64,000 bases of DNA from Mesorhizobium shangrilense (GTDB taxonomy: Bacteria > Pseudomonadota > Alphaproteobacteria > Rhizobiales > Rhizobiaceae). Positions within the stretch are counted from its first letter, which is position 1, and the number at the start of each line of letters is the position of its first letter. Under the pieces are notes generated by a model. The model saw only the letters and a list, made by a program, of their open reading frames with translations, made no database searches and was not told the origin of the DNA. Both the position numbers and the translations under genes were made by a program. The stretch spans positions 44,716 to 108,715 of the forward strand of contig NZ_JBEWSZ010000012.1 of NCBI RefSeq assembly GCF_040537815.1. Reading direction: 5' to 3'. Of this stretch, positions 8,706 through 18,067 are shown in pieces.

Positions 8706-10138
8706 GACGCAGCCGCAAGGTCAAGATCCTCGCCACCATCGGTCCGGCCTCCTCTTCCGAGGAGATGCTGAAGAAGCTGTTCGAAGCGGGCGCCGACGTG
8801 TTCCGCATCAATATGAGCCACACCGATCACGAGCTGATGCGCACGCTGGTCGGGCGTATCCGTGCCGTCGAGGAAAAGGTTGGGCGGCCGATCGGTATCC
8901 TCGCCGACCTGCAGGGACCAAAACTGCGCGTCGGCAAGTTCGCCAATGGCAAGGAAGTGCTGACCGTCGGCCAGACCTTCACGCTGGACGACAATCCCGA
9001 GCCCGGCACTTCGACAAGGGTGTACCTGCCGCATCCGGAGATCCTGAGCTCGGTCGAGGCCGGTCACCGTCTTTTGATCGATGATGGCAAGCTTGAGCTG
9101 AGGGCGGTCAAGAGCGACGGCAAGTCGATCGTCTGCACCGTTGTCGCCGGCACCACCATTTCCGACAAGAAGGGCGTCAGTCTTCCCGATACCGATCTGC
9201 CCGTCGGTGCGCTGACCGAGAAGGACCGCAAGGACCTCGATGCGGTGCTCGCCACCGGTGTCGACTGGGTCGCACTGTCCTTCGTGCAGCGGCCCGAGGA
9301 CCTTGCCGAAGCGCGCAAGATCGCGCGCGGCCGGGCGCTCATCATGGCCAAGATAGAAAAGCCGCAGGCCGTGGCCCGGCTGGCCGAGATCATCGAGCTT
9401 TCCGACGCACTGATGGTCGCCCGCGGCGATCTCGGCGTCGAGATGCCGCTCGAGGCCGTGCCCGGCATCCAGAAGCAGATCACGCGCGCCGCGCGCCGGG
9501 CCGGCAAGCCGGTGGTGGTCGCAACGCAGATGCTGGAATCGATGATCACCGCACCGGTGCCGACCCGCGCCGAGGTGTCCGACGTCTCGATCGCCGTCTT
9601 CGAAGGCGCCGACGCCATCATGCTGTCGGCGGAATCGGCGGCCGGCGCCTATCCGGTCGAAGCCGTGGCGATGATGGACCGCATCGCCACCAAGGTCGAA
9701 ACCGATCCGACCTATGCCGGCATCATCAACGCGCAGCGCTCGGAACCGGAAGCGACCGGCGCCGACGCTATTTCGCTGGCCGCGCGCGAAATCGCCGAAA
9801 CGCTGAAACTGTCGGCTATCATCACCTACACGGCGTCCGGCACGACAGGCCTGCGCGCCGCGCGTGAGCGCCCGCAGGTGCCGATCATCGCGCTGTCGCC
9901 GATCCTCAACACCGCGCGGCGGCTGTCGCTGCTGTGGGGCACGCATTGCGTCGTCTCGCCGGACGCCAGCGACCTCGACGACATGGTCAACCGCGCCTGC
10001 CGCATTGCTTTCGAGGAAGGGTTCGGCAAGCCGGGCGACCGCGTGATCATCACGGCAGGCGTGCCGCTCAGGACGCCTGGCTCGACGAACATGCTGCGCA
10101 TCGCCTATGTCGGATCGGACGTGCAGAGCAGCCGGTAA
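8702..10138 (+). CDS. pyk: Pyruvate kinase
   Basis: The 478-aa enzyme transfers phosphate from phosphoenolpyruvate to ADP in the last step of glycolysis. Visible signatures are KILATIGPAS near the start, RINMSH, LADLQGPKLRVG around the A/B domain boundary, the active-site block IMAKIEKPQ, MVARGDLGVE and the ATQMLESMI strand. The B domain and C-terminal regulatory domain are complete. Its start overlaps the DUF1036 stop by four bases. With tkt, gap, pgk and fba elsewhere in the window it covers much of lower central carbon metabolism. Confidence 0.97.
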   Translation: MRRSRKVKILATIGPASSSEEMLKKLFEAGADVFRINMSHTDHELMRTLVGRIRAVEEKVGRPIGILADLQGPKLRVGKFANGKEVLTVGQTFTLDDNPEPGTSTRVYLPHPEILSSVEAGHRLLIDDGKLELRAVKSDGKSIVCTVVAGTTISDKKGVSLPDTDLPVGALTEKDRKDLDAVLATGVDWVALSFVQRPEDLAEARKIARGRALIMAKIEKPQAVARLAEIIELSDALMVARGDLGVEMPLEAVPGIQKQITRAARRAGKPVVVATQMLESMITAPVPTRAEVSDVSIAVFEGADAIMLSAESAAGAYPVEAVAMMDRIATKVETDPTYAGIINAQRSEPEATGADAISLAAREIAETLKLSAIITYTASGTTGLRAARERPQVPIIALSPILNTARRLSLLWGTHCVVSPDASDLDDMVNRACRIAFEEGFGKPGDRVIITAGVPLRTPGSTNMLRIAYVGSDVQSSR

Positions 10139-10336
10139 CCCGTTCTTTCCAGGTAGAAGCGTATCGCGGGCTTCGTGCTCATCTCCTGTGGCCATAATAC
10201 AACAAAGGCACGGACAATGATCCCGGCCTTTGTCTCGACACAGGGTTGCCGTGATCGCCTCTACAAAACGCGGTGAAGCGACGCTAACAGTCGCCCCGCG
10301 CCCGCCTGCATTTCCCATCGTTTGAAAGTATATTGA

Positions 10337-11065
10337 ATGTCATCTCTCGTCTCGCGCCGGTCATTTCTGACCGGGCTGTCGCTTATTGGTGTTTCCACGG
10401 TCTCGGCGTGTGCTCAATTTCCCAAGCAGTCGCTCAGCGTTGCCAGTCCTCTCAACCCGACGCCGCTTGAGCCGACACTTGAAAAGGCGCCGATCGAAGT
10501 CGCCGCGCCTGAAACCCGTGTGTCTCCCGACTATGCCAGCATGTATGGCGCTGTCGAAGATGGCGGCCGGGCACTGCCGGCGATCCCCTTCAGCAAGGTC
10601 GATCAGCGCTTCCTGCGGCAGATCGTTGACGATCCGACAGGAGAGAAGCCCGGCACGATCGTCGTCAATACGACCGACAAACACCTTTACCTGGTGCTCA
10701 AGGACGGCAAGGCCATGCGCTATGGCGTTGGGCTGGGCCGGCAAGGCTATTCCTGGAAGGGTCGTGCGATTGTCCAGTGGAAACGCAAATGGCCGACCTG
10801 GACGCCGCCCTCGGCAATGATCGGCCGGGATTCAAAGCTGGAGAAATGGCGCCAGGGCATGCCGCCCGGCATCAGCAACCCACTCGGGTCGCGCGCCCTT
10901 TACATCTTCAAGGACGGCGTCGACACGCTTTACCGGATCCACGGATCGCCGGACTGGAAGTCCATCGGCAAATCCGCGTCATCCGGTTGCGTGCGCATGT
11001 TCAACCAGGATGTGATGGATCTTTACGATCGCGTCCCCGGCAAGACACCGCTGGTGGTCATCTAA
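10337..11065 (+). CDS. L,D-transpeptidase (YkuD domain), probable exported lipoprotein
   Basis: The 242-aa protein begins with a twin-arginine-like SRRSFLTG and a hydrophobic stretch ending in a lipobox-like VSAC, so it is probably exported and lipid-anchored. The YkuD catalytic domain occupies the C-terminal half, with His202 in IHGSPDW and Cys218 in SASSGCVRM, the HxnSxGCxR signature. Such enzymes make 3-3 cross-links in peptidoglycan or attach outer-membrane proteins to it, both common in Rhizobiales. It stands alone between pyk and a convergent hydrolase gene. Confidence 0.92.
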   Translation: MSSLVSRRSFLTGLSLIGVSTVSACAQFPKQSLSVASPLNPTPLEPTLEKAPIEVAAPETRVSPDYASMYGAVEDGGRALPAIPFSKVDQRFLRQIVDDPTGEKPGTIVVNTTDKHLYLVLKDGKAMRYGVGLGRQGYSWKGRAIVQWKRKWPTWTPPSAMIGRDSKLEKWRQGMPPGISNPLGSRALYIFKDGVDTLYRIHGSPDWKSIGKSASSGCVRMFNQDVMDLYDRVPGKTPLVVI

Positions 11066-11084
11066 ACTGGCCAGTGGACAGGCC

Positions 11085-12152
11085 TCAGGTCGGCGCTAGC
11101 TCCGCCTCAGGCAGCCTTATGTCGGCGCACCGGCCGGTTCCGTAGGCATCGTTGGCAATGCGAGCTTCCGCTGCCTTGGCGAGAGCCTGCAGATCGACAT
11201 CCCTGCCTGCAACCTTCTCGATCGCGCCGACCACGAGATCCGGCGCGATCCAATCCGGCTTGTGGCCGAGATTGTGCACCCAGACGAGTTCGGCGCCGGC
11301 AATGTCCCTGACAAGGCCGACCGAGTGGATCCGCGCGTAGACAACCTTGTCGCGGTCACCCGAGATCACCACCGTCGGCGCCTTGATCTCATGATAGTGC
11401 GGTGCGGCGTCGAGTGCGTAGCTATAGAGCCCGGCGACATCGGTGGCGTTGGCGCGAAAGGCCGACGGACGCAACACCATGGGGATCGAGGCCCCGGCGA
11501 TGTAGTTGTCCGGCACCTTGTTGGGCGAAAAGACGCATGTGGTGGCATTCGCCATCTGCAACGTTCCGGCCGGATAGGTCAGCGTCTGCGAAAACAGCCA
11601 GCCGATGACGGGAATGGTCGTCAGATCGTAATACCAGGAGGTGGCGCCGCCCGGCCATGGATGGCTGGCGGGAGACAGGAAAACGAGGCCGAGCGTCTTG
11701 TCGGGATGCTCGAGCCCAAAGGCTGATGTCACGGCGCCGCCGAAGGAATGGCCGACAATGATCGCCTGTTTGATGCCAAGACGGTCCATCAACGCCGCGA
11801 TTGTATTGGCCTGCGCCGACGGGTTCTCATTGTTGCCGGAGCCGCGCCCCGACCAGCCAAAGCCCGGACGGTCGAAGAACAGCATTTCGGCGCGACCTTC
11901 AAGCAGCGGCTTGAGCGGCAGCATCTGGTCCTTCAGATTGGCGCTGGCGCCGTGGATGAAGATGATCGGTGGCAGGTCGGCATGAGCCGGCGCCGGGATA
12001 TGGACATAGTGGATGCGGGCGCCGTCGATGTCGACGAATTCACCGACTGGCGGATTGCCGCGCTCGATCAGCCATGCGCCAACGCGGGTGACCCCGACCA
12101 GGGTGAACACAACAGCCATCAGGAAGGCGAGCACAGCATAGATAAGGTTCAT
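11085..12152 (-). CDS. Alpha/beta hydrolase with N-terminal membrane anchor
   Basis: A 355-aa alpha/beta-fold hydrolase. A hydrophobic helix at residues 3-22 probably anchors it, followed by the oxyanion-hole region FIHGAS (65-70), the nucleophile elbow GHSFGG with Ser136, an acid in SGDRDK and a catalytic His in NLGHKPDW. Family members cleave esters, amides or epoxides; the substrate is not predictable. It converges on the L,D-transpeptidase gene with 19 bases between stops. Confidence 0.85.
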   Translation of the reverse strand: MNLIYAVLAFLMAVVFTLVGVTRVGAWLIERGNPPVGEFVDIDGARIHYVHIPAPAHADLPPIIFIHGASANLKDQMLPLKPLLEGRAEMLFFDRPGFGWSGRGSGNNENPSAQANTIAALMDRLGIKQAIIVGHSFGGAVTSAFGLEHPDKTLGLVFLSPASHPWPGGATSWYYDLTTIPVIGWLFSQTLTYPAGTLQMANATTCVFSPNKVPDNYIAGASIPMVLRPSAFRANATDVAGLYSYALDAAPHYHEIKAPTVVISGDRDKVVYARIHSVGLVRDIAGAELVWVHNLGHKPDWIAPDLVVGAIEKVAGRDVDLQALAKAAEARIANDAYGTGRCADIRLPEAELAPT

Positions 12153-12186
12153 GGGGGGATATACGGGAGTGGAGGGGGATTAGTTC

Positions 12187-12263
12187 TAGGCAGTAGCCAG
12201 TAGGCAGGAGGCAGGAGGCAGGAGGGGAGGTTCAGGCGCCTAATGCCTATTCCCTACTGCCTA
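12187..12263. repeat. Intergenic inverted-repeat element with an internal GGCAGGA tandem array
   Basis: Perfect 10-bp arms TAGGCAGTAG (12187-12196) and CTACTGCCTA (12254-12263) enclose about three tandem copies of a 7-mer (AGGCAGG phase, 12202-12225). It fills the gap between two minus-strand genes and resembles low-complexity intergenic repeats I know from Mesorhizobium genomes. Confidence 0.7.
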
Positions 12264-12273
12264 ATCCCTTGGA

Positions 12274-12858
12274 TCATATGCCTTCGCCGGCGAGTTCTTC
12301 CGACAGCGTGGCGACCTGGTCCTGGGCGTTGCGCATCATCGGATAGATGGCCAGCACCTTCTGCCAGGCTTCGAGTGCGGACTGCTTGTGGCCGGTCAGG
12401 GCCATGATCTGCGCCAGGCCCGAAAGCGCGCCGAAATGGCGTGGCTCCAGCTGCAGCGCATGGTCGATGTCGGACATCGACTTTCCAAGATTCTTCATCA
12501 TGAAATGCACGGTCGCGCGGCGGTTCCAGCCCTCGGCGTAGTTTGGCTGCAAGGTCACCACCTGGTCCAGGAAGTCGAGTGCGACGTCGAACTTCTGGTT
12601 CTCGATCGCCTTTTGCGACCACTGCATCATCAGGTCTATCGATGCACTGCCGGATTGGGACCATTCGCCCCAGATGCGCCCGGCAATCCGTTCCGCGGCC
12701 TTCTCGTTGCGCTCACGCTTCAGATCGATGAACAACTGGTCGAGACGGGCTTCCTTGGTCGCGGCAACCGGAGGGTTGACCGGCTCATCCGACCAGGCCG
12801 GCACCGCAATAGAGCCGGACAGAAGAAGGGCGGTGAGAAATGCCTGGAGAATCCGCAT
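12274..12858 (-). CDS. Exported tetratricopeptide-repeat protein
   Basis: A 194-aa protein with a cleavable signal peptide (about residues 1-23, ending near PAWS) and three or four TPR-like helix pairs between about 65 and 170 (ALDFLDQVVTLQPNYAEGWN and HALQLEPRHFGALSGLAQ patterns). TPR proteins act as scaffolds; this one is probably periplasmic. The ATG at 12858 is used; the preceding TTG is also in frame. No partner is evident. Confidence 0.85.
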   Translation of the reverse strand: MRILQAFLTALLLSGSIAVPAWSDEPVNPPVAATKEARLDQLFIDLKRERNEKAAERIAGRIWGEWSQSGSASIDLMMQWSQKAIENQKFDVALDFLDQVVTLQPNYAEGWNRRATVHFMMKNLGKSMSDIDHALQLEPRHFGALSGLAQIMALTGHKQSALEAWQKVLAIYPMMRNAQDQVATLSEELAGEGI

Positions 12859-12922
12859 CAACGGAACCTAGTCCCGGACAGCGGAACGTCAAACTGAATT
12901 TCGTGTGAGCGGCCGGCAGGCC

Positions 12923-12966
12923 GAAAAGCAGAGCACCGCGCGTCCTTGCGGGCGCGCGGTGCTCTG
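12923..12966 (-). terminator. Rho-independent terminator of rpmJ
   Basis: Perfect 14-bp arms (12929-12942 and 12953-12966, CAGAGCACCGCGCG) with a 10-base loop. Read on the minus strand the stem is followed by CTTTTC. It lies about 100 bases past the rpmJ stop. Confidence 0.82.
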
Positions 12967-13067
12967 GCATTTTGAATTTCCGCACCGTGCTTTCCGAAAA
13001 CTATCCGAATCTCGGACCGTTTCGGTGGCATCACGCAGACCGAGGCCAAGGGCCTCCGGCCGGGAAC

Positions 13068-13193
13068 TCAGCCCTGGCGAGCCTTGTAGCGCGGAGCGGT
13101 CTTGTTGATGATATAGACGCGGCCCTTGCGGCGAACCAGCTGGTTGTCGCGGTGACGTGCCTTCAGCGCCTTGAGCGAATTCTTGATCTTCAT
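13068..13193 (-). CDS. rpmJ: 50S ribosomal protein L36, C-minus form
   Basis: A 41-aa basic protein beginning [14 protein letters not shown] and ending PRYKARQG. It lacks the four zinc-binding Cys/His residues of standard L36, so it is the zinc-free paralogue type typical of alphaproteobacteria. The frame is open further upstream, but the length and MKIKNS start fix the ATG at 13193. It has its own promoter upstream and a strong terminator downstream. Confidence 0.95.
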   Translation of the reverse strand: MKIKNSLKALKARHRDNQLVRRKGRVYIINKTAPRYKARQG

Positions 13194-13273
13194 GGTCTTG
13201 CCTGTCGGTCTGGGCCCACCGGGCCTAATTTTTAAGGCGCGCCAGAAGACGCGCCTTTGAACTTGTGCGTGGC

Positions 13274-13302
13274 TCATAAACGAGGAGCCTTGTCCGTGTC
13301 AA
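13274..13302 (-). promoter_or_regulatory. Predicted housekeeping promoter of rpmJ
   Basis: On the minus strand TTGACA (13302-13297) and TTATGA (13279-13274) are separated by exactly 17 bases, a near-consensus sigma-70 promoter about 80 bases upstream of the rpmJ start. Confidence 0.7.
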
Positions 13303-13430
13303 CCGTAAGCGTGCTGCATAACGGATCGGATTGGCCGGTGCCATGAAATATCCGTCACAATACCTGGCGCGGCTGATCAGGCAGCTCAGGGCCGGCTTGA
13401 TCGGCCAGGGATCAATAAGCCGGGCAACAT

Positions 13431-14507
13431 TCAGCCGCGCCGACTGATCCGCGTAAAATGCCCCATCTTGCGGCCGGGACGCGCTTCGGCCTTGCCATAG
13501 AGGTGCAGCATCAGGTCGGGTTCGGCAAGCAGTTCGGGAACGCGCAGGACGTCGTCGCCGATCAGGTTTTCCATGACGCAGTCCGAATGGCGGCCGGGAT
13601 TTCCCAGCGGCAGACCGGCCACGGCACGGATGTGCTGCTCGAATTGCGAGACGATACAGGCGGCTTCCGTCCAGTGGCCTGAATTGTGGACGCGCGGCGC
13701 GATTTCGTTGGCCAGCAGCGAACCATCGGCAAGCACGAAGAATTCGACGCCGATGACACCGACATAGTCGAGCGCCGACAGTATTGTGGATGCAGCTTCC
13801 TGCGCCGCTATCACCGTACCGGCGCTTATGCCGGCCGGCAGCGTCGAGGTGTGCAGGATGCCGTGGCGGTGGACATTCTCGGCCGGGTCATAGGCGGCGA
13901 CCGCGCCGTCAATGCCGCGCGCTGCGATCACCGAAATCTCGCGCTCGAACGGCACGAAGGCTTCGAGGATCAGCGGAACATTGCCCATCGCCTCGCAGGT
14001 GCCGGCAAAGCCGCCCGCTTCAACGTTGCGGAAGACACGCTGGCCCTTGCCGTCATAACCCATGCGCCGCGTCTTCAATATGCCGCTGCCGCCAAACGCC
14101 TTCAGCGCCGCCGTCAGCTCGTTGTCATTGTCGACGGCGCGGAAATCCGCGGTGGCAATGCCGATGCCATTGAGGAATGTCTTCTCGGTCACCCGGTCCT
14201 GCGCCACCTCCAGCGCACGCGCCGGCGGATGGACGGGCACTTTGGCGGCAAGCGCGCTGGCGGCCTCGACCGGAACGTTCTCGAACTCATAGGTGACGGC
14301 GGCGCTGGCATCAGCCAGTTCGGCGAGAGCGGCCGGGTCGTCATAGGCGGCTGTTATCTGCCGGTTGGCGACCTGCGCCGCCGGGCAATCCGGTTGCGGC
14401 TCCAGCACCACGGTGCGGTAGCCGAGGCGCGCCGCGGCCATGGCCAGCATGCGGCCAAGCTGGCCGCCGCCGATGATGCCGATCGTCGATCCAGCAGGCA
14501 GGCTCAC
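13431..14507 (-). CDS. purK: 5-(carboxyamino)imidazole ribonucleotide synthase
   Basis: The 358-aa ATP-grasp enzyme carboxylates aminoimidazole ribonucleotide with bicarbonate and ATP in purine synthesis. It opens with a dinucleotide-like loop [12 protein letters not shown] and contains [11 protein letters not shown] in the ATP-grasp domain and [14 protein letters not shown] near the C-terminus, all typical of PurK. The start is a GTG overlapping the purE stop (GTGA), so the genes are coupled. Confidence 0.97.
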   Translation of the reverse strand: MSLPAGSTIGIIGGGQLGRMLAMAAARLGYRTVVLEPQPDCPAAQVANRQITAAYDDPAALAELADASAAVTYEFENVPVEAASALAAKVPVHPPARALEVAQDRVTEKTFLNGIGIATADFRAVDNDNELTAALKAFGGSGILKTRRMGYDGKGQRVFRNVEAGGFAGTCEAMGNVPLILEAFVPFEREISVIAARGIDGAVAAYDPAENVHRHGILHTSTLPAGISAGTVIAAQEAASTILSALDYVGVIGVEFFVLADGSLLANEIAPRVHNSGHWTEAACIVSQFEQHIRAVAGLPLGNPGRHSDCVMENLIGDDVLRVPELLAEPDLMLHLYGKAEARPGRKMGHFTRISRRG

Positions 14508-15001
14508 GGCGTATCCGTCGGTTCGATCGCGACCTTGGCGGTCTGGGATGCGCGCCAGGCATCGAGCCGGGCGGCAAGCTTTTCGTCGTTGAGCGCCAGC
14601 ACGGCGGCGGCCAGAAGGGCGGCATTGGCGGCGCCCGCCTTGCCGATGGCCAGCGTGCCCACCGGAATGCCGGCCGGCATCTGCACGATGGAAAGCAGCG
14701 AGTCCTGTCCCGACAGGGCCTTCGATTCCACCGGCACGCCGAACACCGGCAGCGGCGTCATCGCCGCCGTCATGCCGGGCAGGTGGGCAGCACCGCCGGC
14801 GCCGGCGATGATCACCTTGTAGCCGGCCGCCTTGGCACCCTTGGCGAAATCATAGAGCCGGTCGGGGGTGCGGTGGGCCGAGACGATCAGCCGCTTGTGT
14901 GGGATGCCCAGCGCTTCCAGCGTTTCGGCGGCGTGGCGCATGGTCGCCCAGTCGGACTGGCTGCCCATGATGATGGCGACGTCGGCGCGTTGATCGTCCA
15001 A
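14504..15001 (-). CDS. purE: 5-(carboxyamino)imidazole ribonucleotide mutase
   Basis: This enzyme moves the carboxyl group made by PurK onto C4 of the imidazole ring. The class I PurE signatures are GSQSDWATM near residue 15, [10 protein letters not shown] and [12 protein letters not shown] chose the TTG at 15001 because GGGGAG lies seven bases upstream and it gives 165 aa, near the family's usual ~160. A second in-frame TTG at 15022 lacks such a site. First gene of the purEK unit. Confidence 0.96.
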   Translation of the reverse strand: MDDQRADVAIIMGSQSDWATMRHAAETLEALGIPHKRLIVSAHRTPDRLYDFAKGAKAAGYKVIIAGAGGAAHLPGMTAAMTPLPVFGVPVESKALSGQDSLLSIVQMPAGIPVGTLAIGKAGAANAALLAAAVLALNDEKLAARLDAWRASQTAKVAIEPTDTP

Positions 15002-15108
15002 GCTTTTGCTCCCCGGCGACAAAGGCGCGCATTAGCGGAATTCGCCAAAAGCCGCAAGGATGGGCAGCGCAGGCTGTGTGCCGGCACTGCCCGCGCCGTG
15101 GCTGAATG

Positions 15109-16455
15109 TCACTTCATCAGGTGCCTGGCAAGCGCTTCATAGGCCGGCAACGATGTCGGATCGTTGGCGGCATTGCCGGCAACGGGGTTGGAGGCAAAGC
15201 GCGCGATGACCATGTGGGCCGCGGGATCGATGTAGATGGCCTGCCCATGCACCCCGCGCGCCATGAAGGCGCCGTGCTCGTTGTTGGAGATCCACCACAT
15301 GCCGCGGTAGCTCCAGCCCTTGAGGAGAGAGTATCCCGCTTTCGCGAATGCCGCCTTGTCGCCGCCGGCGCGGATATCAGCGATCGCCGCTTCGGGCACT
15401 AGGCGCTGGCCGTTGATGACGCCGTCATCGAGAAGCAGCAGGCCGATCCGGGCCATGTCGCGCAGGCCGGCGTTGAGGCCGCCGCCGGCAAAGGGCGTCC
15501 CAATGGAATCCACAGTATAATAGCCGTCCTGCTCGGCGCCCATCTTGCTCCAGATCCGCTCCGACAACAGGTCGGCGACGGATTTGCCGGTGACGCGCGC
15601 TATGATCCAGCCAAGCGCATCGGTGTTGATGGTTTTGTAGCCAAAGGCGCTGCCATGCTCGCCTTCCTTGCGCACCGTCTGCAGGTACTCGAAATAGGTA
15701 CGCGGACCCGAATAGTCGGCAGGCTTGGGCAAGGGGTTGCCGGCCGCCGAATAGATCCACACATCGGCATCGGGATCGGCGTAGTCCTCACTGTAGCGGA
15801 GGCCGGTTGTCATATCCAGCACTTGCCGGGCGGTCGCATCGCCGAATGCACTCTTGGCCAACTCCGGCACGATGGTGGCGACCTTGGCGTTGGCGTCGAG
15901 CGTGCCTTCGGCCACCAGCATCTCACCCAGCAGCCCGGTCAGCGATTTGGTCACCGACATCGCCCCATGCTGGCCGGTATCGTTCAGGCAGCCAGAGTAG
16001 CGCTCGTAGACCACGACGCCGTTATGCAGGACGACGATGCCGTCGGTGTAGTTGGCCGCCAGCGATTCTTCCCAGCTCATCGGCTTGTCGCTGCCCAGCG
16101 GGATGAATGTGACGGCGTCGATCGTCGGGTCGAGCTTGCGTTCGAGCGGCATCGGCGCGCCGATGCCACGGCTGACACCAACCGTCGGCATCAGTTGGCG
16201 GAAATGACAGGCGGTCCAGCGCAGTTTGGGAAAACTGAAATAGTCGGGGTCGGAAAATCGGATGATCTTGTCCGGCGGCGGGGGCGCGCCGACCATCCAT
16301 CCGAGTTTGCCGGGATCAGACGCTTCGGCTGACATGGGTTTTGTCTCCTCGGCATGAGAAATCGCCGGCACGATCGCCGCGCCAAGCGCCAAGAGCAGCA
16401 TGGCGGCAAACCGGGATTTCCTCGTGGCATCCGTCTCAGTAATTGGCGACGACAT
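15109..16455 (-). CDS. Secreted serine hydrolase of the beta-lactamase/class C family
   Basis: A 448-aa protein with a signal peptide (about residues 14-35, ending ISHA) and a serine beta-lactamase-like domain from about 130 onward. The SxxK catalytic motif is Ser167-Val-Thr-Lys170, followed by a YSED segment that may carry the catalytic Tyr. Relatives are esterases, 6-aminohexanoate-dimer hydrolases or DD-peptidases. The ATG at 16455 has a perfect AGGAGG nine bases upstream; the frame stays open to 16530 but that part lies inside the previous gene. The start overlaps the barrel gene by 20 bases. Confidence 0.85.
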   Translation of the reverse strand: MSSPITETDATRKSRFAAMLLLALGAAIVPAISHAEETKPMSAEASDPGKLGWMVGAPPPPDKIIRFSDPDYFSFPKLRWTACHFRQLMPTVGVSRGIGAPMPLERKLDPTIDAVTFIPLGSDKPMSWEESLAANYTDGIVVLHNGVVVYERYSGCLNDTGQHGAMSVTKSLTGLLGEMLVAEGTLDANAKVATIVPELAKSAFGDATARQVLDMTTGLRYSEDYADPDADVWIYSAAGNPLPKPADYSGPRTYFEYLQTVRKEGEHGSAFGYKTINTDALGWIIARVTGKSVADLLSERIWSKMGAEQDGYYTVDSIGTPFAGGGLNAGLRDMARIGLLLLDDGVINGQRLVPEAAIADIRAGGDKAAFAKAGYSLLKGWSYRGMWWISNNEHGAFMARGVHGQAIYIDPAAHMVIARFASNPVAGNAANDPTSLPAYEALARHLMK

Positions 16456-17905
16456 TGACGTAACCTCCTGTCCAGACTGGCAGATTGCCGTTGACGAGCG
16501 ATGCCGATCCGGGCCCGGGAAAAGAAACACTGAAGCCGGTGGTCAGATAGATATTCTGGGTCAAGACGCGGTTGTATTCGAGGTAGATGTCATCGGCGAG
16601 ATGCCTGGCCGTGGCACCCGTGATCGCGTTCGGCACGCCTTCGGAAGAGTCGTCGACACGCGTCGCCTGGCCGAACTGGATCGGACTGCGCAGTTCATTG
16701 ACGTCGATATAGGAATAGCGAAGGGTGAAGGTGTCGCGAGGTGTCGGCGTCACGCGCAGGCTGATCTGGTGGGCGTTGACGTTGGAGTTGATGAACAGCA
16801 TCGAGGATTTCGATCCGGTCGACCAGGAACTGGGACTGCCCTCGTAGAAGAGCGGATCGAAGCGTTCGAGCTTCGAGGTGGAAGGATTGTCGCCCGAAAA
16901 TGTCTGGTACGAATAGGAGATGGTTGGCGCCCATGAATATTCAGCGAAGGTGTAGCCGACCTGAACGCGGCCGGCCCATGCCGCCATGTCGATGCGGTTG
17001 TTCCATTCATAGGCGAAATCGCCGCCAACGAAGAAGTTCTCGAAGCTCCCCCGCTCCGGGCTGACGCGACCATAGAGGTTGACGAAATTCAGGCCATCGC
17101 GACCCCCCGGCAGGATACTCGGCGCACCGATGCCGTTGGGCGCGGCTTTCGGATAGGGGGCATCGGAGGACAGCACGTGGCCGATCGTGGCGCCGGCAAA
17201 GTTCTCAGGCCCCGCGTCATAGCGAAGGTCGGTTCCGACGATCCTGGTGTGGCTGTCGGTATCGGACAGCTCGTTGGCGTCAAGGTAGAAGGCAGTGCCT
17301 GTAAAGCCGTCGATGCCGACCCGTCCGATCGCGGACTGTTCCCATGCCTTGCGCGGCCCGAGTTTGAGCGCGCCGCGATCAAAGCCGCTGGAGCCACCAT
17401 TGGCGAGCAGCATGCCCGTGCCCGCCTTGAATTCGCGCGGTCCGGCCGAGACGTCGAATGTCGGGCCATCCTTGTTTGTGGAGCGCATGCCGAGGTAACC
17501 CTCCTCAAGGGTTATGCGGCCGGTGTTGCCGGTGTCGTAGGCGTCGATGCCAACCGTGCCTGAAGCCACCAGCGAGATCATGCCGTAGGCCGACACGACG
17601 GAGGTAAGCTCCTTGGAGAAGCTCAGGCCGGGTTTGATGTAGCCTTCGAGCCAGGTCGGGTTGGCATTGAAACCAGCGGATGGTGCGAACGTGTCGGCAT
17701 AGTTCCAGAACAGATTCTGTTCGGACACGACGTTCAGGCCAGCCTGAAGATGAGCCCTGACCACAAGCCCATCGCTGTCGAGCAGCACCATGGGATCGTC
17801 AGCGAGTGCCAAGCGGGGGATGAAGAGCGCTCCGGAGAACCAGACAATAGCGACGGGCCATAGTCTATCCCGTTGCATTCGCATGTCCTGATGCACGCAT
17901 GTCAT
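16436..17905 (-). CDS. Outer-membrane beta-barrel protein, alginate-export-like family
   Basis: A 489-aa protein with a signal peptide (cleavage near RLALA-DDP) and alternating amphipathic strands to a C-terminal Tyr, as in outer-membrane barrels. SYSYQTFSGDNP and ERFDPLFY recall the alginate-export (AlgE-like) family, whose members are anion-selective export or uptake channels. No alginate synthesis genes are nearby, so the substrate is probably another acidic or small molecule. The ATG at 17905 follows GGGAGA. It is the first gene of a unit with the secreted hydrolase. Confidence 0.72.
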   Translation of the reverse strand: MTCVHQDMRMQRDRLWPVAIVWFSGALFIPRLALADDPMVLLDSDGLVVRAHLQAGLNVVSEQNLFWNYADTFAPSAGFNANPTWLEGYIKPGLSFSKELTSVVSAYGMISLVASGTVGIDAYDTGNTGRITLEEGYLGMRSTNKDGPTFDVSAGPREFKAGTGMLLANGGSSGFDRGALKLGPRKAWEQSAIGRVGIDGFTGTAFYLDANELSDTDSHTRIVGTDLRYDAGPENFAGATIGHVLSSDAPYPKAAPNGIGAPSILPGGRDGLNFVNLYGRVSPERGSFENFFVGGDFAYEWNNRIDMAAWAGRVQVGYTFAEYSWAPTISYSYQTFSGDNPSTSKLERFDPLFYEGSPSSWSTGSKSSMLFINSNVNAHQISLRVTPTPRDTFTLRYSYIDVNELRSPIQFGQATRVDDSSEGVPNAITGATARHLADDIYLEYNRVLTQNIYLTTGFSVSFPGPGSASLVNGNLPVWTGGYVNVVANY

Positions 17906-18067
17906 TTGTTCTCCCGGCGAGTCACTGCCAGTGTGATTTCCGCCCAGCCTAGACTATCGGCGCTCCTTCTTCTTCATTTTCTGCGACTGGCGGATAACGC
18001 TCGGGCAATTGCTTTCGGCGAGGACTGATTGCCTACGTGTTCAATGTTGTCATTGGCAGGAACGGCC

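Noticed and set aside
8699..10318. 539-aa open frame on the minus strand opposite pyk
   Set aside because: Shadow of pyruvate kinase with no domain pattern.
16456..16530. Longer N-terminus of the secreted serine hydrolase
   Set aside because: It would overlap the barrel gene further and hide the signal peptide, whereas AGGAGG points clearly to 16455.
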